Shown here one piece after another: positions 22,302-36,328 of a stretch of DNA of 64,000 nucleotides (positions are counted from its first letter, which is position 1; the number at the start of each line of letters is the position of its first letter). A program made the position numbers and the translations under genes. Origin of the DNA: Ischnura elegans (Eukaryota > Arthropoda > Insecta > Odonata > Coenagrionidae); NCBI RefSeq assembly GCF_921293095.1, contig NC_060251.1, positions 89,080,566 to 89,144,565 on the forward strand, written 5' to 3'. The notes beneath the pieces are model-generated. The model had not been told where the DNA came from. It saw nothing but the letters and a program-made list of their open reading frames with translations, and searched no databases.

Positions 22302-25300
22302 ATGACTATTTGTGAGCCATTGCTGGTAAACCTTATAATGGAAAACATTTGGAGGCTGACTTGTTGGAAGACGTGTAGTTAAGTTTCCACCTCGCAAACG
22401 TGAGATGCCTCTTTTGGAGACGAGGGGTGGATGCGTATTTGCCACCGAAGCGCAAAACGAGGAGCGCAACCATTCCTTTTCCTGTCTCAATCAACTCCCG
22501 AGCGGCAGGCCCAAGTCTTGAGGCAATCTCAGTACCCAAAAACCCTCAATCATGATCAAATTTCCCTCAATCAACGTGCCTCACTTTAGGGTATCACGGG
22601 GACCTCGAGAAAATATCTCGCATATTTCGCGCTTATGCCCAGACGTGCCTGAAAATAAAAAAAAGGTCGAAGTACTAGCTAATGTGAAGGACGAAAGGTG
22701 CACCAGCAATACGCTATGCAAAATCTTAACCCCTTGCGTCGAGGCTGACTCGACAGGTCTAGTGCCAGATCATCAGATCCAACGACAAGTTTAGCTCGGC
22801 ATCACAAGGCGATGCGATCATACAAGGGCTCAAGAGAATATACATTACTTTAAGAAATATTGCGCATCGAAAATTTTCCAAGAATAAACTCTTTAATAGA
22901 GCATGGATAATATTAAAACCAATGAACTTTTACTTTGAACTTTAAAATGATAACATTTAAGGGGCAATAATCAATTATGTCAATTTTTTTCCTAAAATTA
23001 TTTTGAAAAAAATATAATAAAAAATTGGTCCGGAAAGAGCGAAATGTGTGATCAACGAATGCTTTCATTGAGTTTGATTCTTTCATACATAAGCAATGTT
23101 TTTTAACTATGATAAAGATATTTGTCTTCATTTTTGTATCTCTTAGTGGACATAAATGCGATTTACCTCGTTATAATTCGAGATATTTGATGGTTGTATA
23201 GAAAATTTTATTCTCTTATCTAAGAAACCATGCGTGAAATATGCCATAAGATTTCCCGTTTCGTATGTTGGTCAAAAAAATATGCCTGACGATAAATTTT
23301 CAATTTACTTATGCAACTAATCTATGTTTTTCCCTGCAATTAATTTTTGTCTAGATATTTCATTTATTACTGCAGTATTTTCATAAAATGATATATTTAT
23401 GCACATATGAGACTAAAATCTAGCGCGTTGATAAACTCAACAGCCTACTGGAGAAAAATTATAAAGCTCCAAAATTCATTTTAAATGAATCGTCATTGAA
23501 TAAGGTATTGGGTTGCAAATTGCATCATTTAAAAAATTAATTATTTGGTAAAACTATTACTAGTTATTTTTATCCACATGGGTTAGATGTTTCACCAACT
23601 GCTTAGCCTCTCACCAGTTTATTTGTTTATTCACCTGTGTTATACCAGTTTTTAATACCTATTTTATTTGAAAAAAATCACCTGCAAGTATTATTTTTAC
23701 CAACAGCTATTTTTAGCTGAAGAATTGCCGAAGATTATACCCAGATAATATGAAAACTTGAATAGTTTACGAATCGAATAAACTTATTTCAATATCACTT
23801 GGTGTAACGAATGAATATTCATGATAGGAAATAAATAAATACGAAGTACTGCAACACACACATGAAGCGCACACGAAGTACTGCTCAAACTGAGAGAGTG
23901 CTCCTGTTCTCAGACACAAACATGGTTACCTCGATAAAGACTCTGTAGCTGTTGAAACTAGTTGACAGCATTAAAAAAGTTTTTGGAACAATATTTTGTG
24001 TTTGCTTACTGATACTGTGAATAGTTTCTTATCACCTAATTTTGTAGCGTTTGAACAGTGGTAATGGAAGAGCATTTTTTTCACACATACTGAACACCTC
24101 AGAAAGTCTTTTCTTGCCTTGAACAATAGTCTTTGGGTTCCTAATCTATCCATAATCCAATTAACCAAAAGTTTATATTTCAAGTTCATTTGCATTTTAC
24201 CATTCATGTCCATTTTGGCGTCCAAGACTGTTTTATTATACCCAGGCCAGCGCAGAAATGTTGCTATCAATATTGCTTTGAATAATTTTCATCAAGTGGT
24301 GATCTAAAGTACAATTTTCTGGAGATGAAATTGGTCACCAGCAAATATTCAGGTGCACTCATTAATAGCTCACAAAATCAATATTTCCTCAAAACCTTGT
24401 CCTATAAATACGCTAATAATTTCAAGGTGAGATTGAGGCTTATGAGGCTTTGAGACTTATGACTCTTGATAGCAACATTTGCTGAGAACATTTTACCGTC
24501 TCAATCGTCAATAGCGGGAAACGTTAACAATGCTGGAGATTGTCTGAATTCGGAAGATTTATGGAATTGGAATACTCCTGCCCTCAGAAAGATCTAACTC
24601 TCAAGAGGAACACGGGCCTGAGCTTTAATCGCGTATGTTGAAGAACCTTTTCGGCTTCAATTGAATACAAAATGGTGCAGAATAACCCTTAAAGGACCAA
24701 GGGAGGGCTAATAAATGTCCACATGTTTATTTTTTCTACATTTTAAGTACCCATTCATCCAATACAGATTTCTAACTTCGTTATATTGTCAAATATAGGT
24801 TTTTAAATGTATATACATCTTGATGCATATTGAGTGTTTTGTTCATACGATGTTACGAGAGAGTCGGTGGACATAAAGTAATCTACTCTTGGTCCAACCT
24901 GTGACATATTTTTCGACCAAATGGAATCGTGTAATGGGACTAATAGTTTTGCATGGGATTATAGTTTATAACCTTATTAGTTTTATTTAAGTTTTTACTA
25001 TTACTTTTAATTCAAAAATAGGCTCCATATTGAATTTAGGGATCCGTATTAAAACCTCAGCCGAACACAATTCCGCAGTATTTTATGCTACTAGAATATG
25101 AAAATAACGATGCTTGGGTACATATTTTTTATTTTCCCTCGTCAAGACTTGGTATATTAACATTTTTTTAAATTTTCTTTTTCATAGGGAATATCATAAA
25201 ATTCAAGTGAATCGCAAATCCGATATTTTACTGATTATTGCAGGTTATGTACCAGTTCTTGTGTAATGGAAAAATATCATCTTCTTACAATTTCATGGTA

Positions 25301-28300
25301 TAATTCTTTAATTTTCTGCTGAAATCAGAAGGAGTGTTTTGATTTGCAGGATTATCGGCTGCTGACGTCGATTATTAATCGCAAAGTCAATGGTATTTCA
25401 AAATATATTTTTTTGCACTAGAAAAAGGTGGAACCGGTTGCCATATGCCTTTACGCCCAGTGGTCCTGTTCTTGTCCCATCACTTTGCCTCACCCCTTCG
25501 TCCTCATCTGTTTTAACCCTCCCCACCCCTTTCCACGCAATCTTACCCCATCCCCCGTAGCCCCACCCCAAGGAAAGGGTAACGCCTTGAGGGGGAGAGG
25601 TGCTCCCGACAGAGGTCACAGAACTACCTGTGACTTTTGCTTCGCCCCCAAGGGCACTCGTATTGCGGTGCGGCTTTTTAAATAAGAGGCGATGGTTTAT
25701 TGTTCTGAAGGATAGATGCTAAGGGGATTTTATTTTGCTAGTGAGTGAATATTGATTTTTTGATTGATCAATTTTACGAACAATACCGTTATGTAACCAA
25801 ACTATTTAAATATTCTCTAGAAAATCACTTTCCTTCTGTAACGTCATTTTCATTTTTTAATAATTTATCATTTGATTAAAATCAACATTCAGCATATGAT
25901 TCCAAGTCAAGAAAACTATTCAGCGATTTTATAATTACCCAGTAGCGATTAACTTACTCAGGTCTTATTTTCTTTTCTTTTGATACGAATTTGGGAAAAA
26001 GGTTTTTATAACTACGCACTTTCGTAATTGTAATATGGATCAAAAATTATGATTTTGACTATTCGAGGATTCTACTCGTTCGCTTGACATCGTTATAGTA
26101 CCATTTACTTCTAAATATAATTGATTCAATAACAGATATTACAATAATTCTATATTTTAAACAGCTGAAAGTAATTCTATGAGTATGATAAATAGCCTAA
26201 TTTTAAAATTTTCCAACTTATAGCCGAAATAAGCAGAGCTGGGAAGATGAGTTGAGTAGAAAATATAATTAAAAAAATGAATTTCGATATCACTCATAAA
26301 CTTTTCACTCTGTTGGGAACCTCTTCAGAAATTAAGAAATTTCAAGCCTAGAGAGAGACGTCTTCGGCAGAGAAATCTTTGGAGAAACTCTTAACTAATG
26401 TGTCAAAACTTATACCTAGAGATAATTGACGACACTTAAATGACACCGTTGTTGAGATACAAAGAGAACTATTCATTCATTTAAATATTATTTTTTTTAA
26501 ACAGTCAGTTGCAATGTTGTTGATAAAAGGAGAAAATGTTTTTACTAGTATAATATTATAACCACTCCATGCCTTACCTATCCTTATGGGTGCAGGACTT
26601 GTTTGCCAATTTTTCAGTCAATTTTCCCTATCAGTCAATCCAAAATTTTGAAGTGTGGAGAACACGAAAATATAGGTGAAGGATTTGGAGATTTAAAATG
26701 ACACCTTATGACTGGATTTGGGATTTGAAGACGAAACAGGATGGCGTTTGGATTTCATGTTAAACAGATCACGAAAAGGATTCATGGAAATTGCGACTCA
26801 ATTCACTTCTTTTCGTGCTTTGTAAACTCAAAAAGCGTGGCAGAATGTCAAATTCAGCCGGATTTCAAAGCTTGGTGGCATGTGGACTCCCACTTCAATT
26901 GTTTACTCAACAAATCATTGCCGGAATTTTTCGGTTAAGGGATGAAAAACAGATTGATGTCATTGCGATCCGAGCTTCGTTGTTTTGTGGTTTTGCAATT
27001 CACATAATATTTACTCATTCCTTTTATAGCTTCATGCATTTCCCACTCTAGAATATTAAAGTAAGACATTTAATATTTTTCTCAGAGAAAGTTGTGCCAG
27101 GTGTCCACTCCGCCAATGCAGGCTATAGCCCCAATAAAATCACTCGATACCCTTGTATAGATAATAAGTTTATATTTTTCATTGTTAATAAACGACAAAG
27201 CATAAGCAGTACCGCTAACTCCTCGTGCAGACGTTTAGCCGTAAATATGATTTAGGTATCTACAAGTATCTAAGTGGCGGCCGATTATACAAATACATTC
27301 ATGTGAAATCACAAGGTAAACCGACCACTGTATGGGATAAGACTATGAGAGAATATTACAATTCTGTCTAAAATTACATACTCCTGCAAGCGATGGAGGA
27401 AATAATATTAAAAGGAAAAATCATTGAAGATGGAACATTATCTCATGCATATAAATTCATTTCTACAGTTAAAATTTGATCTCTCTTCTTATTCATAACC
27501 TTTGCATGTATTTTTTCGTCGAAATATTATCCAGTACAATGGAACAACTTACTTAAATGATGAACTTAACAGCATTTTTTTAGGTCACAGCCTTGTAGAA
27601 GGCTCCGCTGAATGCAAAAAAATTCACATTTCTAGAATATTAAACAGAAGAATAATTGCAAGCACGGTGTTTTAGTCGCCAAATGAAGTTTTGATTGAAC
27701 GGTAGATATCTACCTATTGAAAAATGAGGTAAAAATCAGATTGAGAATTAACAATCATCAGTATAATATTTTAAAATGCTATTATTTATCCTCAGTAGTT
27801 AAGTAATATTATACCCTAATTTTGTATATTCATCTTTCAAACAAAAATAAATATAACAAACGCATAGTCACCGATGATGATTTAAGATATTTCAACGGAT
27901 CCATCAATATCTTTGTTTATATTTAATGTGGGTTTTTCTTTTTGATGTTGGGGCCCTACTGAGCCCTCTTATAACAGTCACTTTGTATGGACAAGAGTTA
28001 AAATAATGATTGTAAACTACATGGCCACGGTAGATATAGCGGAAAAATTAAATATTAGTATGATTTTGTAATGGATAAGTACCATAATTGAGTTCACAGC
28101 AAAACTATTTTTTTAAATTGTGTATTGTTGAATTAATTCTTAAACCATTCTTGGGCATCTTCCACCACTGAGATGGACCAAGTGGAAAATTTTGTTTGCG
28201 CCCTCTTTGAAAGAAGTGAATTCTTTGATCCCTTGTCATTTCATTTCATAGGGTTAAACGTGACTTTATTGGTACTGCAATCGTTTACTTCGTTTTTTTC

Positions 28301-30290
28301 TTTGAATGGTGACAGAGCGGTATAAATTTATGAACCCATTTAGAGTGCAACTGCGTTAAGAGCAACGTGTACTTGAAAATATCTCACTGCGCTGCCTTCT
28401 TATCTCATTTCCACTTGTCCTACTGCGCTCATGGTCACCTGACAAAGGGCGTTTCTGCTTTTACGACTCTTTGCTGAAAAATAAACTCTTTTTTCCACCT
28501 GTCTTGCGGCTTCCTCGGCTTTAAACAAAGGGTGCTTGACTATTTTTCGATGTGAGAAATGACATTTTGAATTTGGATGCCAATATTTGTAACGCGGTTA
28601 CCAGAATATCTATTACATTTATCTTCACTCATAATAATACCAAGCAGTCAAAAGAAATGAAAAATATTGGCATTATAACATTTTGGAATAATTAATATGT
28701 CGCTGGATATTGCCATGTTCCAACCTATGTAACTGCTTGTAGTGAAAGCATAAAACGGTACTTCACGCTAGTTGCAAAAATATATGGAAAATTTAACAAT
28801 ATCGTATGTCCATTACAGGAATTCACTCGTTCCGAGTGTTGCAATATGGCTATTTGTTCAATGCTTTTTTTTCAGAATTTACTTTAATTATACACGTTAA
28901 ATTTTCTTCTGAGGTCATTAAGAAAAAGAAGCCTCTAATTATGACCGTACATTACTCATATTATTTTTTTACTGTCTTAGATTTAATTTTTACATCAGTA
29001 TGACAATAACGTGATAATCTCTTAAAATTAATACGATTAATTATTTCCTTACTGGAAAGTCCTAAGATTAATGAACTTATTTCGTTATCATGACCAATTT
29101 TATGCTCTTTGATTGCAGATAAATCTACACAACATCCATTTTCTCTAAATATTTGTACCTACGAATAATGGCTGAGGAGATTTGTGCTTTTTAAAATGTT
29201 GATGTCATTGGCAAGTGAAAGACTGATTTGATGGACAAGTAGGCTTGGAAAATAACATGGGGCTGATAGAAAACACTTTATAACAAAATTACCAAAGGTA
29301 ATCATGTGTCAAATATCTATTATTCTTAAATAAGAATTGGTCCACAGCTACCCTCTTCTATTGGATTACGCAATCTAATCAAAATATCTATCACGAAAAT
29401 TCGGGATTATTACTTTGATGAGAGTTTCCAACCCAAAAGTCCCAGTTCAGTTCACGTAGATGATTACGTAGCCGGTAATCGAATAGATCGTAAGATGACT
29501 TCATACGTGGGTGCGTTCATTAATGACGGGATTACTTACACTTTTGATTAGACGATCCTGTTATGCGTTCTCCAAAACATTCTGGAGATTAACTTGTTGG
29601 TGTTAATACACCGGCTGGCTTTGGAATTAATTGCTTTCATCACTCTCTCATCCTTTCAAATTTCCCCGTAGACATGAACTCGGAGGTACCTATACCAGCC
29701 CAATTTCGTTTATATAAATAATTCTCTCACAATCTTTCGACAGTGCTCTCCTGATGCCTCCTATAGATTACTATAGCTAATTCCATTATGAGATTATTAG
29801 ACTGTTATAGCTATAAATATCTATACCGCCCATTATTCCACTCGTAAGATTAACCACAATAGTGCCGGTTTTAATGGCTGAGCTATAACCCTAGAAAGTT
29901 TTCACACAGCCTTATAGAAAAATTGAGTGAATAGCTCCTGTTTCAATATCTTTCTTCCGGTCAGTAAATAACCTCATTAATGCGCTCACTCGATTTCTTG
30001 AAGGTCAGAAGATTGGAATTTCGTAAATATCTGTGTTCTACCCAATTTTTTTGGGGAAGAATCATGATGTAATAGGCCATTTGTACGCTTTCACGCACCT
30101 CTCAATTTTTTTTGGGAGTTCGCGAGCGGTAATTTTCACGTCTGCGTCAAATGCACCCACTTGTTACGTCTTCCTTCTGGCACCTTCAACCGAAAATTCC
30201 CTTGGATTAATTTCACTTGCACCCAGTTTCATTGTTCGAGGACCAAACTGCTAACCTCTCCGCCTCTTGTTCTCTTTTTTCCCCAAGGCT
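22302..30290. other. Intergenic DNA, mostly AT-rich
   Basis: Nothing coding was recognised over about 8 kb. Positions 22370-22800 and 25400-25690 are GC-richer islands; the second contains pyrimidine-rich CACCCC runs and GGCTTTTTAAATAAGAGGCG near its end. Open frames here (for example 26741-27051, 24119-24307) show no motif. Confidence 0.5.
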
Positions 30291-30299
30291 ACGCCCAAA

Positions 30300-30920
30300 A
30301 AAAATAAAATCGATGGTCCTCTACCGCCGACTCGACACTTCCCGACTTCATGCTAAGCTACCAAACACAAGTTCTACCTCGATAGCTCGAAGGCATTGGG
30401 CGGGTGGAGAGGGGGCGTTGCCATAGCAGCCGTTTGATCCCTGTGGAGGGAGGGGCAGGAGGAGGGAGGAAAGGTTAAGCAGGCAACCCGCAAAGTCCTG
30501 CCGTATTTAACCGTGGAGAGGCCTCCGAAGACCAGTAACCGAGAGAGAACTCCCTTTGTTACAAGAGGTGAGCTGACGAGGATAGGAGGCAGCGGAGTGA
30601 TCACGGGAAGGAAAAACGAGGAGGAAAAAGAAGATTTTAAAGAGGGAGGAGAGAGAAGAGAAGGGAGGGGAAGTTAAAGAGGGGAAGAGGATAGGCCGGA
30701 GTCCTCAACGCCCGCTGGAAACTTGAACGGTCGACGGGGAGTTGGTCGTGTGTACGGAAGGGAAGCAGCCGGCTCTCGAAAAACTAAAAGCCTCCCTGGG
30801 AGCAACTCGACGGTTCGGGCAGAGGAGCTTGTGCGAGGTTTGAAGGCCGTGAAGCAGGACCGGCTCAGCTTTGTCCGAGGTTTCAAGTCAACTCTTCATC
30901 ATGGGATATTCGGTATGATG
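30300..30920 (+). promoter_or_regulatory. Candidate promoter and first exon, GC/purine-rich island
   Basis: A GC-rich island ends abruptly at both sides. TATTTAA at 30504-30510 lies 23 bases before CAGTAACC at 30533, near TATA-to-initiator distance, and a consensus donor GAG|GTGAGC follows at 30568. From about 30600 to 30700 the + strand is almost pure purine. At 30901 an ATG in good context opens ATGGGATATTCG before GTATGA. That would be phase-compatible with exon 2 of gene 2 (giving Met-Gly-Tyr-Ser before the hydrophobic signal core), but the intron would be 25 kb. The gene served is unknown. Confidence 0.35.
30533..30561 (+). repeat. CAGTAACCGAGAGAGA repeat, copy 1
   Basis: CAGTAACCGAGAGAGA, followed by CTCCCTT, is found here and again at 31369-31397, where extra GA units lie between the two halves. 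Copy 1 sits where a transcription start would be for the TATTTAA at 30504. Confidence 0.55.
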
Positions 30921-31368
30921 GAATATTCATCTTTAGCATGTGCATGATTTATGATTATACATCTCTGACAGCTTCAAAATCAAATATACTCGAATTAATC
31001 TTTCTGTACTTCATAACAGAACGGATAAGTTCACCATATTTTTGGAATAATTAAGAGAAATGTAATGCATTTAGCGTTCATCCGTAACCAACTCGGTGGT
31101 GTTACGAAAAAATACCTATAATTCGATTTTACCTTATATATAAGGCAAATTTACTCAAAGTAGCATTGATGATTGGGAAAGTAAGGAAAAAATACCATGT
31201 ATTTTATATAGTGTAGTATAGTAAGTTATTCAACTACGATTTTGAAATTCTCGATAGAATTTCCATTTTTTCTCGATGTGTAACCAAGGTGATCGCAGCA
31301 TTTCCTAACACCCAGGTAGACAGTGGTCAAGTTGGGCGGTAGAAATTCTTTGATACCACTATCTTTAA

Positions 31369-31397
31369 CAGTAACCGAGAGAGAGAGAGAGCTCCCT
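31369..31397 (+). repeat. CAGTAACCGAGAGAGA repeat, copy 2
   Basis: The same CAGTAACCGAGAGAGA word occurs with an expanded GA run, then GCTCCCTTACC. No TATA-like sequence lies at promoter distance upstream. Confidence 0.5.
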
Positions 31398-31399
31398 TA

Positions 31400-34300
31400 C
31401 CTTTACTTGGAAAAATATCTTCATTCTCTTGGAGGGGGAACTCTAAATCCTTGGATGCTCTAAAGTATATTAATAATTAAAAGTACTTATAAAGTTCAAT
31501 ATTCGCAGCATGACATATGTATATAGAGACAAGAATATCATAAGGGAAATATTCGAGCTGCTGGAAAAGGATACGGTATTTGATCCCTGGTATGGGATGA
31601 ACCCTTGGAAATATTTCCTTGCCAGCTAGATACGATACTTAAGTAGGCAATTATATTTTTACCTGACTCATCAAATGCATTTAAATTAATTTATATTTAA
31701 GTATAGTTTACAGTCTGGTTAGGTTTTTTCCTTTTAAAATTGTACATTTTTCAACATTCTTGGCTCTTAAGTTACCTATAAGGATTCAGTTCAGTTTTTT
31801 ATCTTATTTAAATATTAAAAGTTGCTGCATTGGCATAATGGATTCTATAACCTATGTAGTGAAAATTTTTAATTAAATGCTAGAAGAAAAAATTTCCATA
31901 TGGGGAATTTCATATAGTTCCTTATCTCAATGACTTACGACGTTAATTATTTGACTACGTTATATATTAATGAGTTTTACCACTGATAAACAGCTTAATT
32001 CTCATCATATATGCATGTAAATGGGAACTAAATTTGAATAATGCTTATAATATTCATACTAACGCATTGAGACCTCGGTGGAATAAGATGCACACACATT
32101 ATATAACGCGTCTTTTTGGCAACTATTACTTATCATTAAACATTTATCGATTTTTATAAATAGCATTTATTGTTTATGATATGAGTTTGTCCATATTTCA
32201 TAATTCTTTTATGTTATTTTTATTTTGGCTTTCTTTAATTTTTCCTTTAGATTGTTGCCGATAAATTTATGAGTTTTAATTTGTTCCTAAAAATTGTATG
32301 TATATAATATGAAAAAGATTTACGCTGAATACAACCCGTTGTAATGCCATGAAAGGCTCTGGCGTCATCATCAAAGGAGAATCTCAAATTGGTTATGTTT
32401 TTACCTGCAACATCTTCAGTCCGTTTTTACGGATGGAAATAAATGTTTAATGAATGGCCTTTACAACATGGCCGTGGGATAAAATGAATGTCCATTTGCG
32501 AAAAATTTTTTCCAGGGGTTTTGAAATATCGAAATTTATTTCAATATTCGATTTTTAAAGTATGTTCAGCATGAGAACGATTTCATTAACGTTTTGTGAA
32601 CCGCGAAAATTCAGACTTACTAAGGTTGATTGAGGATTTATTTTCAAATATTATTTCAATTACTGCAAAGAGACCTTTTTGTGAAAAGTTAATAAATCTC
32701 ATTTGATGAGGTATGTGTTAATTTTACTATCTTCTTTAAAATATTTTACTCATTTTTTGTAGCCATTTTCTGTAATCGTTCTTTAAACTCTCATGCTAAT
32801 ATTCTCCTTCAATAATTTTCGCAAATCAACGCTTTTTTCCATTTATAAAACTACTGGTTATTTTGTGGGACTAATAGATTGACCCCCGACAATTTTATCG
32901 CTTCTTAGCTTTCGGCCAAGTGCTAAGGATTCCTCATTATAAACGTTTATTTTTATAATATATTCCTGAGTTATTTTTAAAAAATTGGCAGTACTTAGCC
33001 TCATCTTTAAGTTACGTATAATGTTTTTCCAGGATAACTTTTTTGAATTATTTTACCTTTAGATTTGCCATAGAGTTAGCCATAGTATTATAGCTGTTAA
33101 CGTTGTAAAAAATTTCTTTATTTCTCGGAATGCTATTTTTTAACTCAAAGTTATCAAAACTATATCGCAGGTACTCCATTGAAGAGGAACTCTTATCTCT
33201 ATTTTTTTCTTAATTATTAAAACTTGAGTAAGAACCTTTACATCCTCGTTTAATTAATTACTAAAGTTCATTAGGTGAAGTTTGATACGTTTTGATTTTA
33301 ATGCATTGAAATCATACTTTCAAAGAAGGCAAGAATGCAATCTACTCATTTTCATTTAAAAATTTATTTATGGAGAGGAAAGTTTTAGCCGTAATATGGT
33401 ATTAATGCGATAGCAATGTAATTATTATTATTCAGTGGCCACGATGTAAACTCCAAAAATATCTATATTAAGTTACTCATTTGCTATGACTTACGATTGA
33501 GTACTCCTTGGTGCATTGAAATGAGAGAAAACTAATATATATAAGTTCTTCTTGAGCATATCTCATATATTGGATTTCTTCGATCCTATCCAATGCATTC
33601 TCTTGCTTTGTGCCATCAAAATAATGCATGAGTAGCAGATTTCCTGCATTTTGTTTACTCATCAAAATTTATCGAGGCATATGACATCATTGACGTGATC
33701 CAATTAATTCCTCAGGCATTTCCTGTTGGTATTCGGCATAACGCCTCATTATTCGACGTAATCAAGCGAAGGACGATGAGCGAACGAAAATTTTCATGGC
33801 CAACCCATTCAAATGTCAGGGTTACGCGGATTCGAGACGTTTCCTTCCTCTTTGTTACCACTTCTTGTGATAACGAGGCAGAAATCCTGTTGAACAAAAA
33901 TCTCAATGTTTGGCCACGCCCTCGTCTGGAGCGTTTGTCTATCAGGCCACACCCGACATAGAAGAGGGTCAACGGTATGGTGCTGTCTTTTTTCATGGCC
34001 GAGTAGCGATGAGGAAGGAAAAAAATCCTTCGATTAATTTCCGTTTTTAAAAGAGCCAGCCTTGAGATGCTGAGTGAGCAACACTCAGTCAGTCCGTATT
34101 CGCCTTAGGGAAGTGGGCGCGGGCCCTTTTTTCGTGTCCACTGGTCCAACAACTTCTTCTTTCCATCCACCCACGGTTCTTTGGCCATTCGTCCTTGCTC
34201 TGGTCCCATCCTACGCCTCCGCAAATTTACGCGTGTCTCGCATAGTGTGAGTCTAAAAGGAGTTCTCTGTCGTGGCTGTTGACACGTCGCCGCTCATTTG

Positions 34301-34715
34301 CTAAGTAATAGGGAAGAGGCTACATTTTTAAACCAGGCTTTTGAGTCTTATGTAATGCATTGCCATGGTCTGTATATAATTTTTTCCTATAAAAATAAAG
34401 ATTTAATGATATTTAAATAGAAATTTGACATTTTATATGGGTCATGACTTTAAAGAGGGAAATATGTCTTAAAAATTTGAAACGATTTTAGCCGATATTT
34501 TCTAGTAAACAATTTTTTGTCGAAATGGTTGGAGATTTCCGGATGTATTGTTTTATCTTGTTGCTTTGAAAATATTTGCTTACCAAGGTAACCATGAAGT
34601 ATGCATATGTTACGTTAATGAACGTAAATGGTGGAAACTGTGAGGGGAATGCTGGTAAGAAGACTATAATCTCACTTAATGTTGCATCAGAAATTTATCT
34701 ATTTCACAATCATAG
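31400..34715. other. Intergenic DNA with a GC-rich island at 33.7-34.3 kb
   Basis: The first 2.3 kb is AT-rich and holds nothing recognisable. Positions 33700-34320 are richer in GC and hold overlapping open frames on both strands (33695-33961 and 33712-33996) that look like mutual shadows, without motif. No gene was recognised. Confidence 0.5.
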
Positions 34716-34719
34716 TACT

Positions 34720-35185
34720 CTTCAAAATTTTGTGACTATTAGACACCAAGAAATGAATAAAATCAGGTCCATATTACTTGACAACGAGGTAGCGCCGACG
34801 TGAGCGAAAAATATTCGAAAGAAAATATTAATCATAGCCAACATTTCTTTTATGGTTTCCGCGATACGCTTTGCGAAACACGATAGGTTGCCAAAGGCTG
34901 TGAATATAAATTGAATGGCGGTTCTCATCCAATTTTTGTAATTGTGTAATACTTAAAAATCAATTGTATCAGGTTCGTATTACTTGGTAACGAGGTAGTA
35001 CCAATGTAATGCGCTATGGCAGCCATGAAGAAGATTACCCAGTGAAGCACCCGAACAGCCTTCACTACCAGCATAAGCTGGGAAAGCATCAGATATTTTT
35101 TCGTGAGCGAAAAATATTCGAATGAAAATATTAATGATTGCAAAAACTTCTTCAACCATTTCTACGATACGCTTTACAAAGTAAA
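34720..35185 (+). repeat. Tandem duplication, second unit interrupted
   Basis: Two diverged direct copies: about 34720-34890 and about 34925-35185. Shared landmarks in order are AATCAGGT, TATTACTTG, AACGAGGTAG, GAGCGAAAAATATTCGAA, GAAAATATTAAT and GATACGCTTT. The second copy carries about 93 extra bases (about 35008-35102), including CAGCCATGAAGAAGATTACC, between ACCAATG and TGAGCGAAAAATATTCG. Confidence 0.75.
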
Positions 35186-35199
35186 ACTGGGGCTACCAT

Positions 35200-35600
35200 A
35201 GCGTGTGACATTGTCTACCCATTTTTATCGCAAGGCCATTGCCCTTGAGTGTCAAATAAAATTCATGCCAGCTTCAAGTGCCCATTCCTCCTTTCCAAGT
35301 ATGCCAAATTGTTTCCCTTCCCCGCACTGGGGCATCCCGATTCCCCACAGTCCATTCTGTGACATGGAGTCACGCCACCGTGGTGTCAGCCTCACGGAAC
35401 GGCGCCCGTCCGATACTCGTGAGTGAGGAGAATAGCAATTAGGGAGCTGAGCGCCGAATTGCGCACTTGTGGCCGCATCGTGGCGAAGAAACGAGGTTAT
35501 GACGTGAGAGGAGCGCGGATGACAAATGAATCATCTTAGGTTCCCTCACGAGCATCTACACGAGCCAGAATTCGGCTGCGATCCAATAAAATGGTGTTGT
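35200..35600. other. GC-rich island
   Basis: A GC-rich stretch between the tandem duplication and a MITE. It includes a donor-like CTCGTGAGTGAGG at about 35417-35429. Frames here lack motifs; no gene was recognised. Confidence 0.4.
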
Positions 35601-35604
35601 GTAC

Positions 35605-35913
35605 CAGTGGCGCAGCGAGAGGGGGGTTTTGGGGGATAAACCCCCCCCCCCCCAGAGCTCAGAGAAATTTTTAAGTTCAATCTATTTTACTTAATTTTAT
35701 TGATACTACTAATATAATAGGGTGAGGATTAATAAAAAATCCCTCAGAAACCCGCAAAACTCATCATTTTGAGCCATTTATCTTAAAATTCCGCAATTTA
35801 TTAATCTCGCACCTACTGGTTATCCTGTTGGGTATACCATAACCCCACACACACACCGGTATCAGTTGCACCTAAGCCCCCCCCCCCAGCCTTAATTCCT
35901 GGCTGCGCCCCTG
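35605..35913 (+). mobile_element. hAT MITE family B, copy 1, perfect 8-bp TSD
   Basis: Inverted ends CAGTGGCGCAGC and GCTGCGCCCCTG are flanked by the identical octamer TTGTGTAC (35597-35604 and 35914-35921). The CAGTGGCGCAGC terminus and 8-bp duplication are typical of hAT elements. The 309 bp body has poly-G and poly-C runs just inside the ends and no transposase frame. It is collinear with 56590-56875. Confidence 0.9.
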
Positions 35914-36328
35914 TTGTGTACCATGGCGGATTGTTTACCCGATTTGGTCAAAGGGTCCCAAAGGGAAGATCTCCCCTTCAAAAAGAAATAAGAATATCCG
36001 TTTAAGTGACCATGGATTTCTCACACTCGCAAAAATGCTTGAAGAGTAATGTAATGAAAATTTTTTTGGAATTTTTTCACAACGGTAACTGAATATGAAG
36101 CATTGATACCAAATTAAAGCTGAAGATTTTATTTGCATTGACGAAATTAAAAAATTGGAAATAATTTAGCAGTATTTATTTATACTTAAAAGTTTGATTT
36201 CAGTGCATCACATCGAAACGTTTCAAACTTCCGATGCTATCCTATGTCAGCGTTGAAGACTGCGAGAAGAAAAAAAGGCGGGTCGCAACTGCTTCAGGCC
36301 GCACTGATTTCGAAAAATTTTCTCTCCC

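Noticed and set aside
22071-22490. 139-codon minus-strand frame
   Set aside because: Antisense to the LINE reverse transcriptase fragment; the + strand carries the recognisable motifs.
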